DNA of 64,000 bases from Adiantum capillus-veneris (lineage: Eukaryota; Streptophyta; Polypodiopsida; Polypodiales; Pteridaceae). The translations under genes and the position numbers were made by a program. The stretch covers positions 15,393,077-15,457,076 of the forward strand of contig CM043946.1 of assembly GCA_014529385.2 (NCBI GenBank), given 5' to 3'. Shown piece after piece: positions 32,941 to 44,741 of this stretch. The notes under the pieces are model-generated. The model saw nothing but the letters and a program-made list of their open reading frames with translations. It was not told where the DNA came from and did not search any database. How positions within the stretch are numbered: position 1 is the first letter of the stretch; the number at the start of each line of letters is the position of its first letter.

Positions 32941-33877
32941 TGTTGAGCCAGCAGAGGATCACACCCGCATTTTTGCTCACACCCATCATTTTGTAACCAT
33001 TGATTGTAATAAATGTCTTTCCGACATTAATTTTGATTTGAGCCATTCACTAAGTAACGGGACTCAATTGAGTTTCCAGTCTGTAATCCCGACGTAATTT
33101 CACCTGCTGATGTACATAATTAGAGATGTTCTCACCTCCAAGGCTGAGGTCTATAAGCCAAAGTTTTGTAACCTAAGGGAGATTCAATTATTAATCAAAG
33201 AGAGTTTTGGAGCGCCGTGACTGTGTCTGAGAGAGAGAGAGAGAGAGAGAGTCTTATCTCCTTGCTACGCGAGCTACGGGGCCGCCATTGGAGAAGCGAC
33301 ACCGCCATTGTGTTAGCAACGGTGAGAGCTACGCACAGATACCAAGAGTGCGCGCTATCGGCTTCTACGTGTGGTAAGCTCCTACGAGCTTCGGTGTGAG
33401 TTTTCTTCTAACTCGTGTGTCGGAATAGAGCGTGTAGCATATCTATAGAACCACAACGAGTAGAGCTACACATTAGTACCATCGGGGTCAAGTTTCGGTC
33501 ACCTGTATTTTTCGGCCTGTCTTCATACGCGTTTACCGCACGGAGTGGTTATAGGTTGATTTTGCAGTTCAAGTCTTTAGGGTGTTGTTCTTACCTAGTG
33601 CATAGACTTCCCCTTGAGTTTGAGATCGATTCGATGATTCTAGATCCTGTTTCGTATAGCATTCGTTCGTAGTACGGATTTCAGTCACTTGCGTATTTTA
33701 GAACTTAGATTTGATTTCCTTAGTAGTGATTGTCATTAGAAGGTCGAGTAGGTGATTTAACACCCACCTAGTTGTTTCCATGCGCCTGCGGGTCAAGCTT
33801 CGTCCTCGTCTGACAAATTCTGTTGTTGGTTGAGTTCTCGCTATTTAGCTTCCGCTAGCGGCGTAACCGCCTTAACA
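32941..33877 (+). repeat. 3' LTR of the inner gypsy
   Basis: This 937-bp partner of 14843-15815 shows about seven substitutions by eye and a shorter GA tract (33231-33251). It ends CTTAACA, followed by the GAAAG duplication at 33878-33882. Confidence 0.95.
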
Positions 33878-33882
33878 GAAAG

Positions 33883-34528
33883 GAAGAGGAAAATGATCCC
33901 TCTTTGTTGCAGCATTGAGCGGTTTGTAGTCAACACAGACCCTCCATTTTCCGTTCTTTTTAGGGGTTACTACAATTGGGGACACCCACTCAGATTTAGA
34001 CACAGGGTAAATGAAACCAGCTTTGAGGAGTCGGTTAACCTCTGTCAAAAGTGCCTCTTGTTGTATTTTTCCTAGGCGCCTTAGCTTTTGAGCCACAGGT
34101 TTAGTACCTGGTTTTAATTCTATGCCATGCTCTATAACATCCACACCTCTAATTTGTGAGTAATCAGTGATAAACAAATTGGGATACCTCTTGAGCATAT
34201 CGATGTAGGACCGCTTCTCCTCAGGGGTAAGATCTTTTGCAAGCATCCTCTCAAAGTCTTCAAAGTGCTTGTGGTCACCTTTGTCATCCTTTGTTTGCTC
34301 CTTTGTTGGGTCAGCCTCTATTGATGGAGTTTTTGATGTGTTGAAGATGATTCCCATTACCTCCAAAGATGATTCTTCTTCGCTATTGGATGTAGTGGTT
34401 GAACTTTCCTTGTCGCTTGAGCCAAAACTCTCTTCACTTTCTTCATCAGCCGTGGTCTCAGAGTTGATGTCGAGCTGCTTTCCTTCATGCCAATCGTATA
34501 CTACATGTTGCCCCTTTTTGAGAATCAA
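33883..34528 (-). pseudogene. Outer gypsy reverse transcriptase, N-terminal part
   Basis: It is acidic and Ser-rich at first. It then has a region typical before gypsy RT (LTPEEKRSYIDMLKRYPNLF, GIELKPGTKPVAQKLRRL) and the RT fingers (LLKAGFIYPVSKSEWVSPIV, PKKNGKWRVCVDYKPLNAAT). The domain is cut by the inner gypsy and continues at 14837 in phase once the insert and one TSD are discounted. An in-frame TGA at 34535-34537 separates it from the protease upstream. Confidence 0.88.
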
Positions 34529-34537
34529 TTGTCCTCA

Positions 34538-36280
34538 TCCCCATTTTTGATTTGCATTCACAGCAATGAGCCAAGGCCTCCCTAGGATGATGGGATAGCC
34601 CTCCCCCTTGGCTGGCATAACATACATGTCCACACGTGCATCTATATTACATACAGAAACTTTTACATTCTCGATGATCCCTAGGCACTTCAAACTTGCA
34701 TTGTTGGCCAGCCTATCTTGACAATTAGAGGATTTAGTGATTTCAAGCCCTAGTCTATTCATGGCTCTTTCCGTGATCACACACATTTGTGCTCCACCAT
34801 CAACATACACATTGGATACCTTCCTACCCCTTACATAAGCATCTACAATAGGTTCCACATCTTGTTGTGGCTTTGAAGTCAATGCCTTTACTGTCACCTT
34901 TTCTTTCTTTCTTGGGAGTCTTGTGCTTACAAGTTTGGACCGGTGCTTTCTCACCTTGGGTGATAGATGTAGGAGTTGAGGCCAAGAAATATTGGGCTTT
35001 TGAGTTTGCAAATCTTCTAAGATGTTGTAGGGTTCCATATTCTTTCCTAATGGAAAATCGTTGATGCCGATCTCCCTTCGCCTTGACCTCTGCTTCTTGC
35101 CTCCTTTCTCCTTCTTTGACTTTTTCTTCCTCTCCTTCCTTGCAGGTTCTGACTCTTCATTCCTTGTGTCTTCAGCCTTGTTGTGTGCTCTTGTGCGCTT
35201 TTCTGCTGGCATAACATCAAAATGTATAGGGCTCACCTCTATCTCCTCTTCCAGCTTTATGACGTTTACTCCTCTCTCTTCCTCCACTGGTGGGACAGGA
35301 GGGATGTTTGCCACTGGAGGTGGTGGTGGTCGATGAAGAATTTGCGGGGCTTGAGCATGCTCTTGCTGCACCATGAGCGGAGGGGGTATAGGAGGGTATA
35401 TGTCCCCTGGAAGCCTTCGAGGGTGAGGGCAATTATACATGCCATGACCAACTTCGTTGCAATTCCAGCATCTCAACTCTTGTGCTTGATGTCGTTGATT
35501 GCGATTCCCTTCTCTTGGTTGTCGTTGTTGGGGTAGGCCCTGCACTAGATTCAAGGTGAGACTCTCTAGTTGTTGAGTTAATCTTTGCAAGATCTCTTAT
35601 TGTGATCCTTCCCCTATTTGTGAAGTTTGGGCAAGAGAGCCCCTAACTTGTGCTCCCATGCTTGGTGAAGAATCCCTCTCAATGACTTCATTTAGGTCCC
35701 TTGTTCTATGTGCTTGAAAATTTAACTTCTTGAATTTGACCATGGCCACCTCACGCGGTTCCTCAAATGTTGATGGGAATTTTAACTCTACCTTGGTCTT
35801 CAAAATTGGATACAAGCCAGCCATGAACCTATCTTTCTTTAGAAAGTTTGGTGCACCACCTTGGTTTTGTAAGGTAGCCTCCTATCTATCCCATAGGTTC
35901 AGGAAAACGGCCTCATAAGATGTGTAGTCTTCAAGGAATACCTGTTTATGTTGAAGTAGACACTTCCAAAGACCCTCTGGAGTATCTCCTTGCCCAAATT
36001 TGGCAAGAAAAATTGCACGTAGCCTCTCCCAATTGGTTTTGTTTTGAGGTTGCAAGGCCTCGTACCATGCCTGAGCCTCCCCTTTGAGAACGAGTGGAAA
36101 AGCATGCAGCTTTACCTCTTCTTGATCTCTCCCAGAGATGAGGTGTGCCATCTCCAAATTATCCAGAAATTCTTGTGCATCCTCACCATTTTTAGAATGA
36201 AAGGTAGGAAAAGTGCTTGACATTTTTACAATACAAGGAGGCTTGTGTACCACAAAGTTTTGACTACGATGAGTGATCAC
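34538..36280 (-). pseudogene. Outer gypsy gag, zinc knuckle and protease
   Basis: One reading frame is interrupted by TAG (35882-35884) and TAA (35597-35599). From 36280: a retrotransposon-gag capsid domain (FPTFHSKNGEDAQEFLDNLE, LKGEAQAWYEAL, WERLRAIFLAKFGQGD, YEAVFLNLWDR), then a linker, then the CCHC knuckle CWNCNEVGHGMYNC (35429-35470). A Pro-rich and Lys-rich linker follows, then a retropepsin (VDAYVRGRKVSNVYVDGGAQMCVI; catalytic Asp at about 34805; PIILGRPWL near the end). The start codon is uncertain. The frame itself shows no indels. Confidence 0.88.
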
Positions 36281-36803
36281 ATCAAAATGAAAATATATAC
36301 ATCAAGTGTTAGTTCATAATTTATCATAGGCAAAATAAAAGGGTTGATTGAGGCATTAATTTCATTAAGGCGAGTGGGTCCAAAAATTCTCCTAATGGTT
36401 GCTTGAAATCTAAATTTTGTAGCAATTATGATGTGCACAGATTGACGAGCTATGGGTGTAAAAGGAGAAGCAGCTCCAGGTTGGTTCATGTGACAATGTG
36501 TTCTCCTTTTTCTTTCTCTTGAAGAAAGTTTCCTTTGAGTGGATCGCTATCTAAACGCCTCTTGTCCCTGCCTCAAAACAAAATAAAAACATGGACATCA
36601 AATGAATCATCATAATTAATGAATGGAAGAATGATGGGATTTGGAGATGCCAAGATTTCACCAAGTCTTTCTGCTCCAAACATAAAAACAATGCGTTGTT
36701 GGTAAAAAAATTTGCGATCTACACAAATGCTAATTCTGACGCGTTGTGAAAAATGAAAAGCATATGGTGCAACTCTATTGTTCATGAGGAGAATAGAAGG
36801 CAA
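36277..36803 (-). other. Two related small frames in the outer gypsy leader
   Basis: Minus-strand frames 36573-36803 (76 aa) and 36277-36489 (70 aa) align with each other: both have a GxxRLxEIxASxNPxILPxINY core and end DV-x-x-FIL. They are a tandem duplication of about 55 codons between the primer site and gag. The family is not recognised. They may be short leader ORFs or degraded copies of a gag N-terminal segment. Confidence 0.55.
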
Positions 36804-36810
36804 TTAGGAA

Positions 36811-36831
36811 AGTTCCTCAGTGGGGGCACCA
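36811..36831 (-). promoter_or_regulatory. Candidate primer-binding site of the outer gypsy
   Basis: On the minus strand TGGTGCCCCCACTGAGG begins six bases after the LTR end. It starts with the TGG required to pair with a tRNA CCA end. The tRNA species is not identified. Confidence 0.5.
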
Positions 36832-36837
36832 CTTTTA

Positions 36838-36977
36838 TGAGAGCGGATTTTTTGAGATGGGGCTCAACTCAAGGCTCCCACCAGACAACCACTCCGTGAG
36901 ACCCTACACACGCATATTTCTTAGGGGCACCACCCTCTTTTATGGATAAAGAAGGAGACCAAAACAAACCATATACA

Positions 36978-37009
<32 letters not shown>

Positions 37010-38833
37010 CTTCCTTATGTGCTTCAACACAAAATGCCCTTCAACCATTCAACACACACTCCTTAAGCAATCCCTTTGAACACTGCACAAACTCACATGC
37101 AAAGATTGACCTTCACCATATTAGTGCTCATATACTTCTAAGAAAAGCAAGCACAAAACCTCAAAACTCAAAACACCATAATGCACAAATACTTGACAAC
37201 TCCTTTCCTTTCCCAAAAGAAGAGACTACTTACACACATAAGGCGGCATGCATAGAGAGCTCTTCTCCATCTATGCAGCCCCAAGACTTACTTACACACA
37301 ACATAAGGAGAGAAGCCAAGCAAATAGACGCCATGGTGCACAAAAAACTTTCTCAACAAACAAGCAACCCAATGAGCACAAAATATGAGAAGTTGCCAAG
37401 ATATGCTTACCAATTTTACATGCGTTTAGAGCAAAAGTGTGACGACGACACCCCAATTGCAACAATTTGTTGATCAAACCATGAGATAGATCATTGAACT
37501 TGATATCCTTGCTCTCATATAGAATCTACAATCCTTATTTAGGGATGAGTATGGTAAGAGAAATGTTTGCAAGAGAATGGTAGCAATAGCATATTGATGC
37601 TCTCTCTATGGTGCTGCTTATGATAGCGAGCTTAGGAAATGGATAGGGAGACAAGAGGAGAGAGAGATTAGGGCTTCCCTAACCTTAGAGGAGCTTATTT
37701 GCAGCAATGGAGTAGGTGTGTGTATTTTTGTGCTTGCCAAAGGGCCTTTTTATAGCTGTACAAGACCTTGGGTTAGGTTAAACTTGACTAGGGTAGGTAA
37801 TTAACCATAGTTAGGTTCCCTTTTGACCATTCCTTCAATTATGCAAATAAGGGACTTATTTTTTCATTAAAAATAGCCTTTTAAGTCGTGGAGGCTCCAT
37901 AAGGGTTGATAATGTATGTGGGCCTCACCATGATGTCCCTCCAGTGGCTCCTACAGAGTGTCCCCATCCTGTTTGTTGTGTCTCTGGAGCATCTTGAGCC
38001 GACCCCTCCACATGCAAGTGGTTTTTAACTCCCCATTGGTATTTTAGAATTTTGGAGAAGTCAAGAAAACTTTTCACCTTTGTGGTTTACCTGATTGTAA
38101 CTTTGACCTGCAGTAACAGTGTCCGCAGCACCTTGTTTTCAACATAACTTTCAGCCTGTAACTCAGAATTGGGTGCTGTAAAAGGCAAAGTTGACCTTTT
38201 CAAAGTGTTTAAGCTGATTTTGGAGTGTTCCTCAAGTATACCCACGAGCTAAGGCGTTCAAGATGCATCCAAAACACGGTTTGAACCAAGTCTCCTTGTA
38301 GGGGGCCCTTTAGCATGCATCCAAGGTGTAGCATGCTTTTTTCAAAAGAGAATCCACCTTAAACAAATGAGGTAGGCTCCAATAAAGTTTGATTCATTGG
38401 GGATATACATTATATTTAAGATTTGTTGACCAACACAAGTAAATGATCCAAGAGTTGGGTCACATAGTGGTGGGAAGGGAAGGCCTACAAGGTTAACCCT
38501 ACCCTTAAGAGAAGATGGGTAAGATAAGTGCCCATAAATTATTTATTTACAAATTATGGGATGTAGATAGCTATTTAAATTAGTAAAGGTAATTAGTTAA
38601 AAGAATATGCAGTAAAAAAACTAGGAGAGTAGAATTAAGTTTACTATTTACATTTAGCATGAAGAGAGAAATATGATGTAAATGCATAAAGATCTAAGAA
38701 GGGTAAGGTGTTTGTATGGAAAAAGGCTATTATGGAAAGAGAGAATGAACACTAGGTTAAAACTTTGATAAAAAATATATACATTTGAGTAGAAATGTAG
38801 TTCAAATGCAATGTTACCATTTAACGCTACTCA
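36838..38833 (-). repeat. 5' LTR of the outer gypsy
   Basis: This 1,996-bp partner of 6217-8226 shows about 25-30 differences by eye, mostly substitutions plus a shorter AC tract at 36976-37002. It is followed by ACGT, which also precedes the other LTR. Confidence 0.9.
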
Positions 38834-39787
38834 ACGTCTCGTGTTTTTTTCGATGCCCAGGTTTATTGCGCCTTGTTTTTTGCATGGCCGTGTTTAGTGC
38901 GCCTCAAGATCCCACCCCCAACCCAAACCGTCGATCCCATTACTCCCCCCGCATTAAAGATGGGTGTTCCTTAGTGCCAAGGACTATGCCCCATGAAGAG
39001 TTCATAATCTTGAGAACCCCTTGGCATAGCAAGATTCACAAAAACCTATATCTCGTCCAAATCCGCTCAAGACCATGTTTTGACATGGTATCTTGTATTG
39101 GAAAATGATGATTTGCAAATCTCAAGGTTTAAGCAAATCTTGACATACGTCATTGTATAAAAACTTTATGAAGTATGTAGTATGATCTTGCCATACTTTG
39201 CACTATATACATCGTTCATCCATGAAGATCTCCAAAGAGTCTCTCATGTATGCATGGCATACATATCTTACAATGTGGTGAGAGAATATCTCACTCTAAA
39301 CCATGACCTTAAGAAAATATGCCTCATTTTAGGGGGTAAATGCCATTGTATGTCAATGTTTAATTTCTATGGTCACTTTATCATAGCTAGAAAAAAACAT
39401 CTAGAAAATAGCATTCTTTGCTAGCTACTAGTATATGACCCACACGTTGCTGCGGTCATTGAATTTTAAAAGAAGAATCGCAAAACCCTGGGTTCCCCAA
39501 GGGCTTTGTGGTTCTAAAAGCAAAGACAAAGGCCCCTGGCTTAGGTGTCCCTAACATCCTGGATTAACAACAACTATAGAAAGTCGACTTTAAGACGTGA
39601 TTACACAAGGCTCAGTTATAAGTAAGTTGGGTGGATACCTGAGCCTCTTGAGTGAAGCAGCCAGTTCTACTATGAAGGCTCTTGTAAGTATGTTAAAATT
39701 GGCATAGTTGCAAAGGTCTATTGCTTGTACCTTATTTTTTTTGCTTTTTTTAAGCTTGCGCATGTTGATGACGTTGTTTGCACCTCT

Positions 39788-39856
<69 letters not shown>

Positions 39857-40194
39857 GGTTACATGACCATGGCAACTGCAACACATGCAGTGCATACGTT
39901 TTGTCGTGAGGCGCATCCAAGGCCAATTACCGGCTTGTGGTTGGAGCTCAACCGCCAAGTGACAGCAGTGCAGGTTCAGTTTTGGCTCAGTCTTTTTGCG
40001 CGACCATGGAGTAGGCTCAATAATCATCGAATTTCTCAAAATAAAGCATAGTAGGCACAATTATCAATTATTGATAAATGTGCCTTGCGTAACCACCACC
40101 TTAAAGGTGTGGCTTGCTCTATGTAATATTGCTTATGTAGTGTGTACAATGAGGTTGGGCCAGCCAAGGAATGTTTTGTATGTTGACCACATTC

Positions 40195-40272
<78 letters not shown>

Positions 40273-40455
40273 ACAAAAAAAGTGTGTGTGTCTATGCGTG
40301 TGTGTGTGTGTGAGTGAGAGAGAGAGAGATTTAAATTAATGCTCATAATTTGTTATTTCTATTCTCTCTCTCAAAGAGATTTAAGCTAACGTTCATAATT
40401 TATTATTTGCTTTTCTTTCTCATAGAGATTTAAACTCTCATAATCTGTTATTTGC

Positions 40456-40534
<79 letters not shown>

Positions 40535-41080
40535 CAAAAGTGTTGCAGTGAATGCTTCAATGTGAGCACCTTGCTTGGCATGGGTGGTCACCACATTTGT
40601 GATAAAGGGATCATGTTTTGGTATCCAAGTAAGCTTTTGATGGTGTGTATCATGTCAATGAGAAGGGACTAATGCATAATCATAGTCCTAGTGCTAGGTA
40701 TTGCCGTGGTCGAACAAGTAAAGTAAAGAAGATATTTTGGTAGTGGATATTGCCGTAAAACTGGTCTGTCTTGATACTATGCAGCTTAAAATTTTGGTTT
40801 TTTCCTTTGACATTAGTAATGGTAAAGTTGACCCCGAAGGATGAATATTATGTGAAACAACCTGCGGGGAATATGGTTTGCCATGTTTGCACCATGTGGT
40901 TCAATCTTGCCGGTGATGGGAGAAACAAAGATCACGTCCGAAACGTTAGGGCGTGCTATGCCGTTTGGCAGCTTCTAGCTCCGATCTGAATTAAGGTTAG
41001 AGGACTTTGTCTCACACTGCTACGAAAACCAAAACTCTCCGTCCCTTCTCTTCCAACACACATACAAACATGAATTTAGA
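38834..41080. other. Flanking DNA with GA/GT/CT microsatellites
   Basis: There is no recognisable gene. Simple tracts are (GA)n at 39789-39854, (GT)n at 40196-40230 running into (GA)n to about 40270, GT/GA at 40281-40330, and (CT)n(AC)n at 40460-40532. The rest is AT-rich without family likeness. Confidence 0.7.
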
Positions 41081-41430
41081 TAAGACAAGGTCAATCGGTC
41101 TTGTCACGGTAGTGTCCGCGGTCGCGTTGTCAGCTCCATGCTCCATGGGCTCATCCGTCCTATGCGTCCCGTCGCCACACCCGTTCACATCCCATTGGTC
41201 CCGGTCCACGTAATCGGCCTCTTTGTCGTATCGCGTCCGCTGGAGACTGGTAGGGTCACGAAGTCGTCAAAGGGAAGACACGCGGCCCGTCGGCCCACCC
41301 CGAAGCAAACGTCCTGTGCCGTCCCGTTTCGAAGCCGATTTAGGCCGTTGAAGCACCCAACATCAAATGGCCGGCCCCATCGCGGCGTCGTTGCAAAAAT
41401 CGTGTCGTTGTCTCCGTGCTTCACACAACA
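41081..41430. other. CpG-rich patch
   Basis: This stretch is distinctly rich in CpG (GTCCGCGGTCGCG, CGGCCCGTCGG, GGCCGGCCCCATCGCGG) in otherwise AT-rich, CpG-poor surroundings. Open frames of 101 aa (plus) and 90 aa (minus) overlap here but show no domain. It may be an unmethylated promoter-like island or a relic of transferred DNA. Confidence 0.5.
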
Positions 41431-41964
41431 TAATTTGAGATAAAAAGTGAATACCATGTTCGTATCTAGCTATTTTGTCGAGTAAAAAATGCCATTAAAA
41501 AAAAAGGTTTATTTACTAACGTGAAATTAGTTTAAGCTAGGATAGATTTAGCAGATTTCTCTCTGTATCACAACACATATAGATTGAGGTAAGTCGGATT
41601 CGATATGCCCATGTGGGCCTGTGAGTTTTGGTTTTTACTTAGCCAAAATTGATGCTTTAAAAGGGATTTTTTTGGTACATATCTCAAGTTGTTAATTAGG
41701 TTACTTTACGCTTTATGGTACTTAGGAATTTGGGCCCGACAATATGGCAAAAAAATATTGGAAAACTAACCTATGGGTTTAAATAGGACACTTGTATCAA
41801 AAGGGGTAATGGCCTTTCGATCAAAATGATATATATGTAAGGTCTTATAAAAATTGGGCTATATAGAAACCATACACATAATTATTGCCAATAAATAAGA
41901 TAATAAACTTTTTTTTCACAATGAAAACTAAAGAACTGAAAGACGTGAACACTTTGGAAAGTGG

Positions 41965-42350
41965 TTTTAAGTTAAAAAGAGTTGTAAGTTGGACATGGAT
42001 AACAACTGATATAATCCGTTGAAACCTGTAATACACATCCAAGGCTAACTAATCTGTTGTCTTGTTTGGATGAATGCAGGTGAGGACTCTATCCTTTCTT
42101 GGAATTTTTTTGACTTAAACCTATGTTCGCCCAAGAATACACTTGCTCCTACCACTTGGGAGGTAATTCTGTATTGGATAATTATCATTGTATACTAGAA
42201 TGTGGCTTCATTCTCATATACCATGTACAAAGATAACTCTAAGACTGAGTTGTTTTTGTACTAATTTTTGCCTTTTCTCTACAGCCAGCTATCTTTTGAA
42301 TGTAAAAGCTCATTTATGTCTTATTATATAAGTTAAAACAACTACACACA
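41965..42350 (+). repeat. Dispersed repeat family, copy 1
   Basis: It is related to 57235-57640 over its length (GATAACAACTGAT, GTAATACACAT, ATTGTATACTAGAATG, ATGTACAAA) and ends in CTACACACACG. The second half is repeated nearby at 42601-42745. No coding capacity. Confidence 0.65.
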
Positions 42351-42600
42351 CGTCTTATACATAAGGTTTTTTTCATTGCTTTTTGGAAAAACTAGGACGC
42401 TGGCTATAGAAACTTTCTTGAATCTTGGTTGTATGTTGGACCCACTGCGTGTAAATCCTTGATTGGTTGGCTAGTGTTAGGTGGTCCTTCATAAGCTAAG
42501 ATTCCAATTTCCTGCTCACGGCTATCATAGTCTTTGACTTTGCCGGTTTAAGGATTGCAGGCCCAACCTACTGGACTAATCAGCTTCATTATTATAAGCA

Positions 42601-42719
42601 TTGTACAAAAATAATTCTAAGGCTATGTTGTTTTTGTACTTATTGTTTCCCTTTCTCTGGAGCCAGCTGTCTTTTGATTGTAAAAGTTCAATTATGTCTT
42701 ATTATTTATGTTAAAACAG

Positions 42720-42801
<82 letters not shown>
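42601..42801 (+). repeat. Dispersed repeat family, partial copy ending in (AC)n
   Basis: 42601-42735 matches 42222-42350 at roughly 80% by eye (TTGTACAAA, GCCAGCTGTCTTTTGA, TATGTCTTATTAT). It then runs into an (AC)n tract of about 40 units (42722-42801). Confidence 0.7.
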
Positions 42802-42803
<2 letters not shown>

Positions 42804-42825
42804 ATCGGCTCTCTGTGCGAAGTTC

Positions 42826-43176
42826 ATGAAATTCAAAGCTCATGAGCAACGCTTGATAACATCGATGACAACAATTCTTCCATCAAAAGAGAGGGGTCGT
42901 TCTACATCAGGGCCCACAACTCCACTTTCTCTCACAACCACTCACGATGCTTACCAACATGAGGTGCCACTAGTGGACACATGTCAAGCTCGAACTCATC
43001 GTGCTTGGCCTGGCATAATCAACTCTAGAGTAATGAGGACGCTTGAATTTTTGACGCTCCCACAAAGGAATACAATACCTTGGCCTCTAGAGATTGACGA
43101 CATGATGAACCGTGTGCACATATTCAAAACAAATACACGCCAACCCCTGGCCACATCTGGATCAACACATAGGTAG
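42826..43176 (+). other. Unassigned 116-aa open frame
   Basis: The frame begins right after the (AC)n tract. Its composition is normal and not low-complexity (EIDDMMNRVHIF, PQRNTIPWP). It ends in TAG inside an AG|GTAGGT donor-like word at 43170-43177, so it could be an exon whose partners are missing. No family is recognised. Confidence 0.25.
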
Positions 43177-43177
43177 G

Positions 43178-44207
43178 TGCCTTTGGACCTACTTCGCGCA
43201 TATAGAATTTCTATTTTTGCTAAAGAATGGTCCTCCTTCAATAATATACCTATACATATGTATTCATGAAAATTTTGTGTATGATGCTTGAACAGCTTTG
43301 ACCTTTGTTTGGCTGCATTTATTTAACCACCTACCTCTACATAGATCAAATTGACACATCAATGACTTATGGGAACTTGTTCTTATGGACATACTCACAG
43401 AGTTTGTGTAATACAGAGTGATAGTTTGATCATAGAATATTTTTCATCGAAAAAGTCTTAATGTATTTGACCTTCTAGGAGGATCTCTAGTGAAATGAAA
43501 ATCTGTGGATTCTTTGGAAATATGATAAAAATGCAAACAAAGACCTGGTGAAATTATAAATCTACGGACTACACTTGGACATAGTTGTAGAATACACTTA
43601 GACGAGAGCATGTATACATGGTCATATTTGGTTGCAATGTGATAACCATGTTAGTAGTTTGGGAGTAGTTTGATAGATACATTGGTGAATCACTGTGTGC
43701 CAAAAGCATGTTGATAGTCTAAAATGGGGACTATGATCCATCTTTAACAAGATTGATCTTTGGCTAAAATCAAATGAAATTCCTTAGAATTTTGGAGGAA
43801 AATTTCAAAGCTATTGAGCTGATGCTTCAATGTTTTTAACTTTAATTGTACACTCTAGCTAGATGTAGTCTCATCCCTTTCAAGCGAGTCTTAACCGTAA
43901 CCCGAGCAAGATTTGTCGAGCAATGAGAAACTCGAGCGAGGAGAAAAGATATTTTACAGGTATTCAAACCATGTCATGATCCACAACATAGTTTTCTCTA
44001 GTGACTATGAAGAGTCACACTCATCATCAATAAAGACACTGCGTCTCTGACACTTCTCATGGATGTGAATATTTCTTACATCTTGTTTGAATCATTATCC
44101 ATAATTCCTAGATAATGAACAATGATAACAAAAAAGTAATAAAATAGCATACAAGTACGATGTGAACATAAGTTAGAGACCAAAATGAAGAGTAAGGTGG
44201 AGTCTGA
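43178..44207. other. Unassigned AT-rich DNA
   Basis: No coding frame, LTR or structured repeat is seen. Confidence 0.6.
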
Positions 44208-44505
44208 CTACTCATCAAAGGGGTTGACACGTGAAGGCATGTCATCCACATCATCAACATCAAGAGAGATGGAAGCCCCCTGTTTGCTCCGCTTTTTAGG
44301 ACGAAGTAATGGTTGTACATAATCTGAAATCAAAGCATCATCACTGTCAACAACTACACACACCCACCCTGTACCTAAGCATGCTGCCAATACTGGAGTT
44401 GTATCACATCCCAACTCTAAACAAAGACCTCCACGCCTACAAAGAAGCTCCACAAAGCATGCAGCAAAAGAATGACTTCGTGAAGGCCACCGTGCCATGG
44501 CTCCC
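44208..44505 (-). pseudogene. Last exon of a methyltransferase-like gene fragment
   Basis: It follows a TCATCAG acceptor and encodes about 98 residues, including MARWPSRSHSFAACFVELL, LCLELGCDTTPVLAACLGTG and VCVVVDSDD, then a charged tail and a TAG stop. The pattern (short helix, E/D-x-G-C-x-T SAM-binding loop, then VVVDSD) matches motif I of beta-class (N4/N6) DNA methyltransferases, in which the SAM-binding motif lies C-terminal to the catalytic one. The glycine normally found where this copy has Asp (GCD) is missing, which hints at loss of function. The upstream exons join in phase. Confidence 0.45.
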
Positions 44506-44741
44506 CTGATGAGATAATCTTGTCTAAGAGGACTCTGGAAGGTGGTGCATCATGTAAGAGTCAAAAGGATTCATGCTAATGGGGTGCTCTCAACCACAAA
44601 ACAAAGTGGTTGAATGCCAACCCTACGCACCATAAGTAGGAGAGCACAATGACACTACACCACATGCAACATAGACAATAGGAACAATAACACTTTACAC
44701 CAAACGAGAAACAAAGAAGTTAGTATATAGAAGAGAATTAC

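Larger units (their letters stand above)
14843..33877 (+). mobile_element. Inner 19-kb Ty3/gypsy retrotransposon with palindrome arrays and extra 3' coding region
   Basis: It is 19,035 bp long, with a perfect GAAAG target duplication, LTRs of 973 and 937 bp, an Asp-tRNA-type primer site and a strong polypurine tract. Order: LTR, 1.4-kb leader with four palindromes, gag with zinc knuckles, protease, RT, RNase H, integrase with two HHCC modules, a second protease-like domain, internal purine tract, non-coding stretch, five more palindromes, about 3.2 kb of extra coding sequence, LTR. The LTRs differ at about seven bases plus a GA-repeat length change, so insertion was recent. Nevertheless the coding frames are broken many times. 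The size and additional 3' region recall Tat/Athila/Ogre elements; lineage placement is inferred. Confidence 0.93.
6217..38833 (-). mobile_element. Outer Ty3/gypsy retrotransposon (Tat/Ogre-like) with two nested insertions
   Basis: LTRs of about 2.0 kb (6217-8226 and 36838-38833) start TG and end CA and differ by roughly 1-2% by eye. They are flanked by ACGT on both sides. On the minus strand the order is LTR, primer site, gag with zinc knuckle, protease, RT, RNase H, a second archaeal-type RNase H, integrase, polypurine tract, LTR. The extra RNase H before integrase is characteristic of the Tat/Ogre/Retand group. Removing the copia insert (with one TSD, 3,481 bp) and the inner gypsy (19,040 bp) leaves about 10.1 kb with one continuous gag-pol frame broken only by stop codons. 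Confidence 0.9.

Noticed and set aside
41138-41457. Protein-coding gene in the CpG-rich patch
   Set aside because: Frames on both strands are open because of composition; there is no recognised domain and no clear splice structure.
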